DNA of 16,666 bases from Candidatus Omnitrophota bacterium (GCA_028717105.1 JAQUOM010000026.1:1-16666), one strand, 5' to 3'; shown: positions 1 to 7,308, counted from the first letter of the stretch. Numbers and translations are program-made. The notes: generated by a model from the letters alone, not told the origin.

Positions 1-1
1 T

Positions 2-883
2 TTGCCATGCCGCCGAACCCCCGGAGGCATGCTCTTGCTTGTGTTGCGGGCCGCGCGTCTTCTGTGGCGCGACCGGCCCGAGATCCTTCTGGGTTTCGGG
101 GGTTACCTGACCGTTCCCTTTCTGTTACTGGGCAGGATATTTGGGTCTAAGACCATGGTCCATGAGCAAAATGTCCGTCCCGGAAAGGCCAATAAGTTCC
201 TTAGTTTTTTTGTCCATCGGATCATCGTCTCTTTCGGTCGCAGTACGGCATTTTTCGGGAAGGAAAACAAGAAAGTCTTCGTGGCGCGTTATCCTTTGCG
301 TGCGGCCTTGGTGCCGATAGACCGCCGGGAGGCCTTGGATTATTTTGGTTTGCGCGAAGGATATTTTACGGTCTTGGTGATCGGCGGCAGTCAGGGCGCT
401 CACCGTTTAAACCAGGTTGTTACAGGCGCCCTGCGCTTGAATAAAAACGCCGGCCGGATGCAGGTAATCCATCTTTCCGGTTCTCAGGATGCGGCTTTTG
501 TCGAGGATGCGTATAAGACGCTCGGCGTCAAAAGCAAAGTGTTTGCTTTCCTGCCCCAGATGCATTATGCTTATTCTGTGGCGGATCTTGTGGTGGGGCG
601 ATCCGGTGCCGGAGGCGTCCAGGAACTGATGCGTTTTGGCCTTCCGTCCATCCTGGTACCTTATCCTCACGCGGGCCATCATCAACTGGACAACGCCAAG
701 GTCTTGGCAGAGAAGGGGGCGGCCCTGATTTTGGAAGAGAAGCTCTTGACTCCGGAACTTTTAAGCGGCCTTTTGGATCTTTTTTCAGATGATATGATCC
801 GCCGCAAGACAATGTCGGTCCTTGCGCGTTCTCTATATGACGCTTCGGAAAAAGCGACCCTGGTGGAGGCGGTTTTTGCATGA
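2..883 (+). CDS. murG: MurG, lipid II-forming GlcNAc transferase (5'-partial)
   Basis: This is the C-terminal three quarters of UDP-N-acetylglucosamine:undecaprenyl-pyrophosphoryl-MurNAc-pentapeptide transferase, which adds GlcNAc to lipid I at the inner face of the cytoplasmic membrane to make lipid II. The frame is open to the left edge, and about 293 of the usual 350-370 residues are present, so the true start lies upstream. Visible family signatures are LGFGGYLTVP, then HEQN (the acceptor-side loop), the mid-protein GGSQGAHRLN glycine loop that starts the C-terminal GT-B domain, and the donor-site run GRSGAGGVQELMRFGLPSIL followed by HHQLDNAKVL, which binds UDP-GlcNAc. The family usually has SRAGA where this protein has GRSGA. 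Its stop overlaps the next ATG by 4 nt (ATGA). Identification is firm; only the N-terminus is unseen. Confidence 0.95.
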   Translation: MPCRRTPGGMLLLVLRAARLLWRDRPEILLGFGGYLTVPFLLLGRIFGSKTMVHEQNVRPGKANKFLSFFVHRIIVSFGRSTAFFGKENKKVFVARYPLRAALVPIDRREALDYFGLREGYFTVLVIGGSQGAHRLNQVVTGALRLNKNAGRMQVIHLSGSQDAAFVEDAYKTLGVKSKVFAFLPQMHYAYSVADLVVGRSGAGGVQELMRFGLPSILVPYPHAGHHQLDNAKVLAEKGAALILEEKLLTPELLSGLLDLFSDDMIRRKTMSVLARSLYDASEKATLVEAVFA

Positions 884-1683
884 AAAGATTTTTTTTCTTG
901 TTGGCTGCCGTGTTGTTTTGTGCGGTTCCTGCGGTGGATGCGTATGATTTTTCCGAGGAAAAAAGCACGCACTTCATCGTGTATTACGATAAAGGGGTTT
1001 CCAAAGATTTTGTGCGCACGGTCATCGATTATGCCGAGCGCTATTATAACGAGTTGACGCAGAAACTGGGGCTGGTCCGATTCGACTACTGGACGTGGGA
1101 CAAGAGGGCGAAGGTCTATCTTTATCCGGACCAGCAAACGTATATGGAGGTCTTAGGGCAACCGAGTTGGTCGGGAGGTGCGGCGGCGTACGACCAGAAG
1201 ACGATCTGGACATTTCCCAGAGAAGCGGGCTTCTTCGATTCTCTTCTGCCTCATGAGATCGGCCATATCATTTTGCGCGAGGTGATCGGTTCCCGCCGTG
1301 TCCCTCTTTGGTTTGAGGAAGGCATTGCGTCCTATCTGGAACAGGCCAAGAGATACGGCGCGCAAAACACGGTCCTTGAGGCGATGCGCAACGGGACGTT
1401 CATTCCGCTGGCGGACCTGACGCGCATCGATGTCTTGGGTCTCCAGATGAGCACAGATGCGGCCTTGTTTTACGCCGAGTCTGTCTGCCTCGTCAATTAC
1501 CTGATCGAAAAATTCGGCGTGGAACGGTTCGGTTATCTGTTGCGCAAGATCAAGGAAGGGATGGATTTTGACGACGCCCTGGCCTATGCTTTTTTCGACA
1601 TCCGCAGCGAAAGCGACCTCGGGAGATTCTGGGAGGAATCCCTTAGGAAAAAACTGAAAGGCACCCCCCAGACTATTTTATGA
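880..1683 (+). CDS. Secreted gluzincin-type zinc metalloprotease (peptidase MA-like)
   Basis: This 267-residue protein begins with a clear signal peptide: MKR, a hydrophobic stretch to about residue 16, and a likely cleavage site near VDA-YDF at 21. The mature part carries HEIGH at 125-129, the zinc-binding and catalytic HEXXH motif. WFEEGIASYLE follows at 144-154, whose second Glu (E147) is the expected third zinc ligand of gluzincins in the M1/M61/peptidase-MA style. The C-terminal part is predicted helical. It should act outside the cytoplasm, in the periplasm or at the envelope; the substrate is unknown. The gene overlaps murG by 4 nt at its start and murC by 4 nt at its end (both ATGA), so it is translated as part of the cell-wall operon. 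That context suggests a role in envelope protein or peptidoglycan-enzyme processing, which is inference. No standard gene name fits. Confidence 0.85.
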   Translation: MKRFFFLLAAVLFCAVPAVDAYDFSEEKSTHFIVYYDKGVSKDFVRTVIDYAERYYNELTQKLGLVRFDYWTWDKRAKVYLYPDQQTYMEVLGQPSWSGGAAAYDQKTIWTFPREAGFFDSLLPHEIGHIILREVIGSRRVPLWFEEGIASYLEQAKRYGAQNTVLEAMRNGTFIPLADLTRIDVLGLQMSTDAALFYAESVCLVNYLIEKFGVERFGYLLRKIKEGMDFDDALAYAFFDIRSESDLGRFWEESLRKKLKGTPQTIL

Positions 1684-3041
1684 AACCGCGGCATATCCAT
1701 TTTATAGGCATCGGCGGCATCGGCGTCAGCGGGATCGCGCAGCTGGCCTTGAAGCACGGCGAAAAGGTTACCGGATCGGACCTGAGGGCTTCCGCGATCA
1801 CGCAGAAGCTCGTGCGGCTCGGAGCGGAGATTTTCATCGGTCACGAGGCCGGCCATGTCGTCGGGGCGGATCTTGTCGTTTATTCTTCGGCGATACGGCA
1901 GGATAATGCCGAGATCATGGAAGCGCGCAAAAATAATATCCCCGTCAAAAAACGCGCGGAGTTCTTAAACGACCTGATGACGGACAAGACCGTCGTGACG
2001 GTCACCGGCGCCCACGGGAAGACGACCACGTCGTCGTTGGCAGCGAAGCTTCTTTTGACGGCCGGTTTGAAGCCGACGGTCGCTGTCGGAGGGATCCTGC
2101 GGGAGGACGGCGACAATATGAAATTCGGCGACAGCTCTTATTTTGTGGCCGAGGCCGATGAGAGCGACGGCACCTTCTTGTGCTACACGCCGACATATTC
2201 CCTCATTACGAATATCGACAGGGAGCACCTGGACTATTACGGGACATATGAAGCCTTGCGGGCGGCTTTTGAGACATTCGTCCGCCGTACAAAGCCCGGC
2301 GGATGTGTCATTTATTTTCAGCAGGACCGGGTCCTGGAGAGGATCGTGACCCAGAGCGGCGTCCGTTCTGTCAGTTATGGCATGACGCCGGAAGCCGACC
2401 TCTATCCGTTAAATCTTTCTTTGGCTCCGTGCCGGCTGTCTTTTGACTGCGCTTCGGGATCCCGGGTATTGGGGCGGATTGAGATGGGGCTTGTGGGACG
2501 GCATAATATTGCCAATGCCCTGGCTGTCGTCGCCCTGGGTCGGGAGATGGGGCTGGGTTTTGGCGTTATCCAGTCCGCCCTTAAGGGATTCAAGGGCGTC
2601 GAGCGGCGTTTCCAGGTGAAGTACGAAACCAAGGATATTTTTGTCGTGGATGATTATGCCCATCATCCGACAGAGATTGCGGCGACGATCGAGGCCGCCA
2701 GGTTGTGCACGCGCAAGAGAGTTGTTGTCGTTTTCCAGCCGCACCGTTTCAGCCGCACGAAGCTTCTTTTGGACCTTTTTCCGCGAAGTTTTGAAAAGAG
2801 CGATTACCTGGTCGTCACGGACATTTATGGCGCCGGCGAGGATCCGGTGGAGGGCGTGACGGCGCAGGGGCTGACGGAGAGCATCAGGAGCATGACGCAT
2901 CTGCCGGTAGATTACGTGGCCAAGGAGATGATCGTCGGACATCTGCGGGAACGGATCCAGAAAGACGACCTCGTTCTTTTTCTCGGCGCCGGCGACATTA
3001 CCAGGATCAGCGATGAATTTGCCAAGAGTCTTCGCGCATAA
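1680..3041 (+). CDS. murC: MurC, UDP-N-acetylmuramate--L-alanine ligase
   Basis: MurC is the cytoplasmic ATP-dependent ligase that adds L-Ala to UDP-MurNAc, the first step of peptide stem assembly. At 453 residues it has the family's usual length and all three Mur-ligase domains. The N-terminal UDP-binding fold shows HFIGIGGIGVSGIA at 7-20. The ATP-binding P-loop TGAHGKTTT lies at 109-117. EADESDG and NIDREHLDYYGT follow in the central domain, then GRHNIANALA. The C-terminal domain has VERRF, the DDYAHHPTEI signature that separates MurC from MurD/E/F, and FQPHRFSRT. The start ATG overlaps the protease stop by 4 nt, and the end overlaps murB by 29 nt. All key residues that I can place by eye are present. 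I see no sign of frameshift or fusion. Confidence 0.97.
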   Translation: MKPRHIHFIGIGGIGVSGIAQLALKHGEKVTGSDLRASAITQKLVRLGAEIFIGHEAGHVVGADLVVYSSAIRQDNAEIMEARKNNIPVKKRAEFLNDLMTDKTVVTVTGAHGKTTTSSLAAKLLLTAGLKPTVAVGGILREDGDNMKFGDSSYFVAEADESDGTFLCYTPTYSLITNIDREHLDYYGTYEALRAAFETFVRRTKPGGCVIYFQQDRVLERIVTQSGVRSVSYGMTPEADLYPLNLSLAPCRLSFDCASGSRVLGRIEMGLVGRHNIANALAVVALGREMGLGFGVIQSALKGFKGVERRFQVKYETKDIFVVDDYAHHPTEIAATIEAARLCTRKRVVVVFQPHRFSRTKLLLDLFPRSFEKSDYLVVTDIYGAGEDPVEGVTAQGLTESIRSMTHLPVDYVAKEMIVGHLRERIQKDDLVLFLGAGDITRISDEFAKSLRA

Positions 3042-3921
3042 AATCAGGTCCGGCATCTTGCTGCGGCGGCGAACGACGTTGGGCATCGGCGGGGAGGCCC
3101 GGGGCTGGTTTGAGCCGAAAGACACGCGCGAGTTGACGGCTTTCCTGGCGTCATGTCGCGGGAGAACGCCGATCGTCGTCATCGGAGCGGGCAGCAATCT
3201 TCTTGTGAAGGCTGGACTGATAGAAAAGATTTTTGTGCGGTTGTCTAAGCCTTTTTTTCGCAGCGTGGATATGCGGGGGTGCCGCGTGAGCGTCGGAGCG
3301 GGCGTGCCTTTAGCGGCGCTTGTCAGGAGATTGGCGGCCGCGGGGCTGACCGGATACGAATTCCTGGCGGGGATCCCCGGGACAATGGGCGGGGCGGTTG
3401 TGATGAATGCGGGCGCCAGGACGGTTTTTGACAAACCCGGGACGTATCGCGAGATCAAGGATATCGTGGAGAGCGTGGATGCGGTCGGCATGGACGGCCG
3501 TTGTCGGACATTCACGAAGAGGCAGATACGTTTTTCTTATCGTGATTCGTCGTTAACGTCTTTTGTCATTGTGACAGCGACTTTAAGGCTCCGCAAAGGC
3601 TCGTCGGCCGCAGCCGGTGAACGGATCAGGCGGATCCTTAAGGCGAGGCGCGAGCGGCAAGACAGGTCTTATCCCAGTGCGGGCAGTTTTTTCAAGAATC
3701 CCGCGTCTTCGGGAGAAACAGCAGGCCGTTTGATCGACGGGTGCGGGTTGAAAGGCGCCTGTGTTGGCGGGGCCTGCGTCAGTTCAAAACACGCGAATTT
3801 TATCTTAAATAAAGGGGGCGCCACGTACGCCGACGTAAAAAAATTAATGGACATGGTCCAGAAGGCTGTGTATCATCGTTACAAAATTCATTTAAAACCT
3901 GAGGTGAAAATTGTCGTCTAA
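3013..3921 (+). CDS. murB: MurB, UDP-N-acetylenolpyruvoylglucosamine reductase
   Basis: MurB is the FAD- and NADPH-dependent cytoplasmic enzyme that reduces UDP-GlcNAc-enolpyruvate to UDP-MurNAc. This 302-residue protein has the FAD-binding pieces TLGIGGEA (22-29), GAGSNLLV (58-65) and AGIPGTMGGAVVMNAGA (119-135). The substrate and catalytic motifs are YRDSS near 176-180, YPSAGSFFKNP at 220-230 with the proton-donating Ser at 225, and KPEVKIV at the C-terminus with Glu297. The length and lack of the long Tyr loop fit a type II MurB, as in Bacillus or Staphylococcus, rather than the E. coli type. The ATG lies 29 nt inside murC and is preceded by AGGA at a normal distance, which supports this start. 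The end overlaps ddl by 11 nt. Confidence 0.96.
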   Translation: MNLPRVFAHKIRSGILLRRRTTLGIGGEARGWFEPKDTRELTAFLASCRGRTPIVVIGAGSNLLVKAGLIEKIFVRLSKPFFRSVDMRGCRVSVGAGVPLAALVRRLAAAGLTGYEFLAGIPGTMGGAVVMNAGARTVFDKPGTYREIKDIVESVDAVGMDGRCRTFTKRQIRFSYRDSSLTSFVIVTATLRLRKGSSAAAGERIRRILKARRERQDRSYPSAGSFFKNPASSGETAGRLIDGCGLKGACVGGACVSSKHANFILNKGGATYADVKKLMDMVQKAVYHRYKIHLKPEVKIVV

Positions 3922-4837
3922 GGCGCGGCGCATCGGCGTTATGATGGGCGGGTGTTCCTCCGAGAGGGATATCTCGCTGAAATCCGGCCGCGCCGTCGTC
4001 AAGGCGTTGCAGGAAGGCCGGCTGGATGCGGTTGCCCTGGATGTTCTGCAGGAGACAGAGGAGGAAATCCGCAGGCTGGTCCGCGAGAATCCGGTTGATG
4101 TCGTGTTTGTCGCCATGCACGGCGGTTTTGGGGAGGATGGACGCCTCCAGGAGATTTTGGAGAAACTATCTGTCCGTTATACCGGCCCGGGGACACAAGC
4201 GTCCCGCGTGGCCATGGACAAAATCGCGTCGCGCCGGTTATTTATGCGGGCCGGTTTACGCGTCCCGCGTCATGTGGTTGTGCGCGGAAAATTTCAAAAA
4301 GTTCCGTTTGCGCTCAGGTGGTTTCGGGCTCCTTTTGTCGTCAAGCCCTCGGCGCAAGGATCCAGCATCGGCATCAGCTTTGTTTCCGACCGTAAAGACC
4401 TGTCTTCGGCGGTCGCCGAAGCTCAAAAGTACGGCGGTCGCGTCGTTATAGAGGAATTTATCCGGGGACGGGAAGTGACGGTGTCCGTCCTGGATGGCCG
4501 GCCTTTGCCGGTCGTCGAGATCAGGCCGAAAAAAGGTTTTTTTGATTATGAGGCCAAGTACCAGAAGGGCCTGACTGAATATATCGTCCCCGCTCTTTTG
4601 GAGGAGTCTGTTGCGCGGCGTGTCCAGGCGGCTGCCCTCAAAGCTTACCAGGTCCTGGGGTGCCGGCACTTGTCCCGCGTGGATGTGATTCTTCGCGGCG
4701 ACAAGGACCCGTATATCTTGGAGGTCAATACGATCCCGGGCATGACGGAAACAAGCCTTTTTCCCAAAGCGGCGGCAGCCGCGGGGATGAACTTTGTCCA
4801 ATTGTGCCGTTCTCTCGTAGAGATGGCCTGCGCTTGA
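3911..4837 (+). CDS. ddl: D-alanine--D-alanine ligase (TTG start)
   Basis: Ddl is the ATP-grasp enzyme that makes the D-Ala-D-Ala dipeptide used by MurF. The 308 residues match the family length. Motifs in order are GVMMGGCSSERDISLKSG near 9-26, AMHGGFGEDG, GPGTQASRVAMDK, the ATP-grasp strand FVVKPSAQGSSIGI, VIEEFIRGREVTV, the omega-loop FDYEAKY whose Tyr is typical of D-Ala:D-Ala rather than D-Ala:D-Lac ligases, and the metal-binding end ILEVNTIPGMTETSLFPKA. I chose the TTG at 3911 because GAGGTG sits just upstream at 3901-3906 and because the next in-frame Met codons lie inside the conserved MMGG motif. The gene overlaps the end of murB by 11 nt, so coupling to murB is likely. It is followed by a 158-nt gap before ftsQ. 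Confidence 0.94.
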   Translation: MSSKARRIGVMMGGCSSERDISLKSGRAVVKALQEGRLDAVALDVLQETEEEIRRLVRENPVDVVFVAMHGGFGEDGRLQEILEKLSVRYTGPGTQASRVAMDKIASRRLFMRAGLRVPRHVVVRGKFQKVPFALRWFRAPFVVKPSAQGSSIGISFVSDRKDLSSAVAEAQKYGGRVVIEEFIRGREVTVSVLDGRPLPVVEIRPKKGFFDYEAKYQKGLTEYIVPALLEESVARRVQAAALKAYQVLGCRHLSRVDVILRGDKDPYILEVNTIPGMTETSLFPKAAAAAGMNFVQLCRSLVEMACA

Positions 4838-4995
4838 CGCAGCCATCGTTACCCCGTGCCAGAAAGCCCCGGATTCCCCGCCTCGCCGGCAGGCAGGCTG
4901 TCCGGGGATGAAGGCGCAAAGCCCGAAGGGCTTCCGGTGCGGGGTTCCGCCGGCACCGAAGAAAAAAGAAGCCGGCGGAGTTTCACCTTATCGAT
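4838..4995 (+). repeat. GC-rich palindromic block between ddl and ftsQ
   Basis: No gene is visible in these 158 nt, but they are crowded with inverted repeats. CCCCGGA at 4867-4873 pairs with TCCGGGG at 4901-4907 and encloses GCCT/AGGC around GCCGGC. AAGCCC/GGGCTT forms a tight GAA-loop hairpin at 4919-4933. CGGTGC at 4935-4940 pairs with GCACCG at 4953-4958. TCCGCCGGC at 4946-4954 pairs perfectly with GCCGGCGGA at 4971-4979. The last two cannot form together. The block interrupts an otherwise tightly packed operon, which suggests an inserted dispersed palindromic repeat; copies elsewhere in the genome would be needed to confirm that. No U-tract follows any hairpin, so it is a poor fit for an intrinsic terminator. 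Confidence 0.6.
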
Positions 4996-5796
4996 ATGGC
5001 TAAGAAAAAAAAGAATAACAATAATCCCTGGCCGTTTTTTCTTCTGGTTATTCTGCCTTTGGCGGCGATCATCCTCTCAAGCCTGGCGATCGTGCGCGGC
5101 ATCCAGAATTATGTCACCACGTCGCACTATTTCAAGGTCAGGGAGTTGCGCGCCGAGGGGATCAGCGACCAGAGATATCTGGAGATGATCAAGAACGATG
5201 TGGTCGGTGCGAATATTTTCCGCCTGGATGCCGGGGCCCTGGCGGAGAGGACACGCCGCCGTTTTCCGCATTTTTACTCTGTGGTCGTACGGCGCGTGCT
5301 GCCGTCTCAACTTTTGATCGTTGCCAAAGAACGCCGGCCGGTCGTCTGGCTCAAGAGAGACGTTTATTACATGATGGACGCCAGCGGCGTTGTTGTCGGC
5401 ACGGCCCCTTTAAGCGAGACGCCCGCCCTGCCGCTTCTTACGGGAATGGATGCGAAGTTCCCGAAATTTAAAGTCGGCGTTTCTTATGCGTCTTCGATCC
5501 TCCATAAGTCGCTGCTTCTGGGCAAGATATTGAAAGTCAGGGATGCAGAGATCCGTCAGGCCCTGGCAGGGACATCATTGACCGTGACGCGTATCGATGC
5601 TTCTAACCCCGAAGAGTTGTCTTTTTATCTGGGCGCGGAGCTTGAAGTCAAGGCGGGAGACAGGAATTTTGACGCCCGCATCGCGCTTTTGCCGGCCATC
5701 TTAAGAACGGTCTCCGGAGATATTTCCCGGATTACCTATATCGACTTGCGGCCCAAGGAACCCGTTGTGGCCACGAAAGACATTCCTCAACGATAG
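4996..5796 (+). CDS. ftsQ: FtsQ/DivIB-type cell division protein
   Basis: FtsQ is a bitopic divisome protein that links early and late septal proteins (the FtsB/FtsL complex) in the periplasm. The 266 residues show a short basic and Asn-rich cytoplasmic start (KKKKNNNN at 3-10), one membrane segment at about 12-34, then a POTRA-like domain at about 45-115 (FKVRELRAEG..., NIFRLDAGALAERTRRRFPHFYSVVVRRVLPSQL). A beta domain follows, with RRPVVWLKRDVYYMMDASGVV and a C-terminal ITYIDLRPKEPVVA, both typical of FtsQ/DivIB. FtsQ sequences diverge widely, so identity rests on architecture plus position between ddl and ftsA. The ATG has no good Shine-Dalgarno within 5-10 nt; the nearest GGAG (4977-4980) is 15 nt away and sits next to a hairpin arm. 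ftsA follows after 8 nt. Confidence 0.88.
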   Translation: MAKKKKNNNNPWPFFLLVILPLAAIILSSLAIVRGIQNYVTTSHYFKVRELRAEGISDQRYLEMIKNDVVGANIFRLDAGALAERTRRRFPHFYSVVVRRVLPSQLLIVAKERRPVVWLKRDVYYMMDASGVVVGTAPLSETPALPLLTGMDAKFPKFKVGVSYASSILHKSLLLGKILKVRDAEIRQALAGTSLTVTRIDASNPEELSFYLGAELEVKAGDRNFDARIALLPAILRTVSGDISRITYIDLRPKEPVVATKDIPQR

Positions 5797-5804
5797 GCAG
5801 ACCC

Positions 5805-7064
5805 ATGGTTTTTTCAAAGAAGAGAAAGAGAGCGACGGGCCGCAACGTTTTTTACGCCCTGGATATCGGTTCCCGGAGGATGACGCTTGGCTGTGCCGCC
5901 GTCGCAGGCGACCTTGCGCGTTTGGAAGATGCGGCTTTTGAGGTCATGCCGACCAAGGGCATTTTTAAAGGTGTCGTCAACGATCTTTCGCTTTTTTCCG
6001 ACGGGATCCGCCAGATCGTCAAATGCATGGAAGCGCGCCGTGGACAAAAAATCACCCGTTTGGCCGTGAGCCTCAACGGTAATTATGTGCAGGCCAGGCA
6101 TAGCGCAGCGGCTGTTGCTTTGTCCGAGAGGGGGACGCGTTCCATTACCAAGAGAGATGTGGAACGCCTGAATCAGCAGACGCGCATGTTGGGATTGGAA
6201 TTGGATGAGCACCTTCTCCATCAGTATCCGCAGGGGTATTCGATCGATCGGCATAATATGACATTGAATCCGCTCGGCCTTCACGGCCGCAAACTCCAGG
6301 AAGATTTGTTGCTGGTATGCGCTCCGGTCTCTTACGTGGAGAATATTACGAAGGCGGTGGAGCGGGCGGGTTGTGATGTGGTTTTGTGCGCTTATTCCGG
6401 GATTGCGGCGGCCGAGGCTGTCTTGTCCAAAGATGAAAAAGATAAAGGGGTGGTCCTTGTGGATGTCGGAGATACACTGACGGGTATTGTGATTTACCGG
6501 GACGGTGTCGTGCGCCATCTGGGGATCTTGTCGTTCGGCGGCAGGAACATTACGGAGATCATCTCGAATTTCTGCCACATTTCGACGGATGCCGCCGATG
6601 AACTCAAAAAAACCTCCCTGGAGCTGATGACGGATGATGCGGATTCCGAAGAGGTCCTTATCAAGGCCGGCGACGCTTATCGTTCTGTCAGCAAGAAGTC
6701 GCTCGCCGCGGCCATCGCTCCCGAGATCGATAAGTTTCTGGAGATGCTCCGGAGCGCGATCATGGAGAGCGGCGTTGAGAACATCGTTTCCTCCAGGGTC
6801 GTCGTCGTGGGGGGCTTAAGCCTCCTGGAAGGCCTCTTGGAAAAGATGGAGCGGGTTTTATCGTTGCCTGTCCGGCTGGGCCTGCCGAAGGAATTGGGCC
6901 ATTTGTCTTTGTCTTGTGCGCCTATCTATGCCTCCGCCATGGGGCTGTTGGAATTGCAGCTTGACGATTACCGCAAGTCAAGTTTTCTTCTTCAGGCTAA
7001 CAACAAGGGTCCCTGGTGCAAGCTTGCTGATTATCTCGCCGACCTCTATCACGATTATTTCTAA
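5805..7064 (+). CDS. ftsA: FtsA, actin-like cell division protein (atypical ATP motif)
   Basis: FtsA is an actin/Hsp70-fold ATPase that tethers FtsZ filaments to the membrane and recruits later divisome proteins. The 419 residues have the expected layout: phosphate-1 LDIGSRRMTLG at 19-29, the 1C subdomain at about 50-130 (TKGIFKGVVND, then LAVSLNGNYV), then VCAPVSYVENITKAVERAG. The phosphate-2 strand LVDVGDTLTGIVIY is at 218-231, followed by SFGGRNITEII and the adenosine motif VVVVGGLSLLEGL at 332-344. The usual phosphate-2 motif DIGGGT-x-D is replaced by DVGDTLTG, losing glycines and the second Asp. The last 17 residues (about 403-419, PWCKLADYLADLYHDYF) can form an amphipathic membrane helix, but it is acidic rather than basic. 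ftsZ does not follow. The start is 8 nt after ftsQ. Confidence 0.92.
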   Translation: MVFSKKRKRATGRNVFYALDIGSRRMTLGCAAVAGDLARLEDAAFEVMPTKGIFKGVVNDLSLFSDGIRQIVKCMEARRGQKITRLAVSLNGNYVQARHSAAAVALSERGTRSITKRDVERLNQQTRMLGLELDEHLLHQYPQGYSIDRHNMTLNPLGLHGRKLQEDLLLVCAPVSYVENITKAVERAGCDVVLCAYSGIAAAEAVLSKDEKDKGVVLVDVGDTLTGIVIYRDGVVRHLGILSFGGRNITEIISNFCHISTDAADELKKTSLELMTDDADSEEVLIKAGDAYRSVSKKSLAAAIAPEIDKFLEMLRSAIMESGVENIVSSRVVVVGGLSLLEGLLEKMERVLSLPVRLGLPKELGHLSLSCAPIYASAMGLLELQLDDYRKSSFLLQANNKGPWCKLADYLADLYHDYF

Positions 7065-7067
7065 TGA

Positions 7068-7291
7068 GCAAGGGCTTATAGAGGATTTTGCGACATAAGC
7101 CCTAGCGAAGCGTCTGCGAATTAAACCCCCGCACCAATTTTACCGACAACTCCTTGAATCCAGAGCTGTTGTGCCTTTGTTTATTTTTCTGTTTGCACAG
7201 AATTTGCAGCAAAATTGGTGCGGGAGTCAATGCGGACAGATAACCTAGCAACGCTTGCGCTCGCTAAGTTATGTCTTCATTGACACTCCGC
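7068..7291. repeat. Structured intergenic element with nested inverted repeats (MITE-like or ncRNA)
   Basis: No gene is visible in this stretch, but it is highly symmetrical. An outer imperfect inverted repeat starts with GACATAA at 7092-7098 and ends with TTATGTC at 7269-7275; both sides continue into TAGCGA and GCG blocks. An inner perfect 14-bp inverted repeat, CCCGCACCAATTTT, lies at 7128-7141 with its complement at 7211-7224. Each end can also fold locally. AGGGCTTAT at 7071-7079 pairs with ATAAGCCCT at 7095-7103. On the right, 7223-7289 folds through GGAGT/ACTCC, CAATG/CATTG, GACA/TGTC and TAACCTAGC/GCTAAGTTA. There is no transposase and no clear target-site duplication. A MITE-like insertion is the simplest reading, and a structured RNA is the alternative. 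It stands where ftsZ normally would. Confidence 0.6.
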
Positions 7292-7308
7292 CGGATTTAT
7301 GTTAATTT
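7280..7308 (+). promoter_or_regulatory. Candidate promoter for yggS-proC-mtnP
   Basis: A perfect -35 hexamer TTGACA lies at 7280-7285. The best -10 at a normal distance is only TAATTT (7303-7308, 17-nt spacer), so this is a moderate candidate. Its -35 lies in the right arm of the structured element, so element folding and promoter use may affect each other. It would give a leader of roughly 40 nt before yggS. No competing promoter was seen between the element and the gene. Confidence 0.35.

Noticed and set aside
2409..3515. Long - strand open frame of 368 codons opposite murC and murB.
   Set aside because: It mirrors two certain + strand genes, has no recognisable motif and has low-complexity Pro/Thr/Ser content typical of antisense frames in GC-rich genes.
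5814..6578. - strand open frame of 254 codons opposite ftsA.
   Set aside because: It is a shadow of ftsA with no motif or ribosome site that I can support.
7068..7106. Intrinsic terminator after ftsA.
   Set aside because: The 9-bp stem is good, but the following bases have no T-run. It is treated as part of the structured element.
7092..7275. Complete insertion sequence.
   Set aside because: The interval is only 184 nt, has no transposase frame and no clear target-site duplication.
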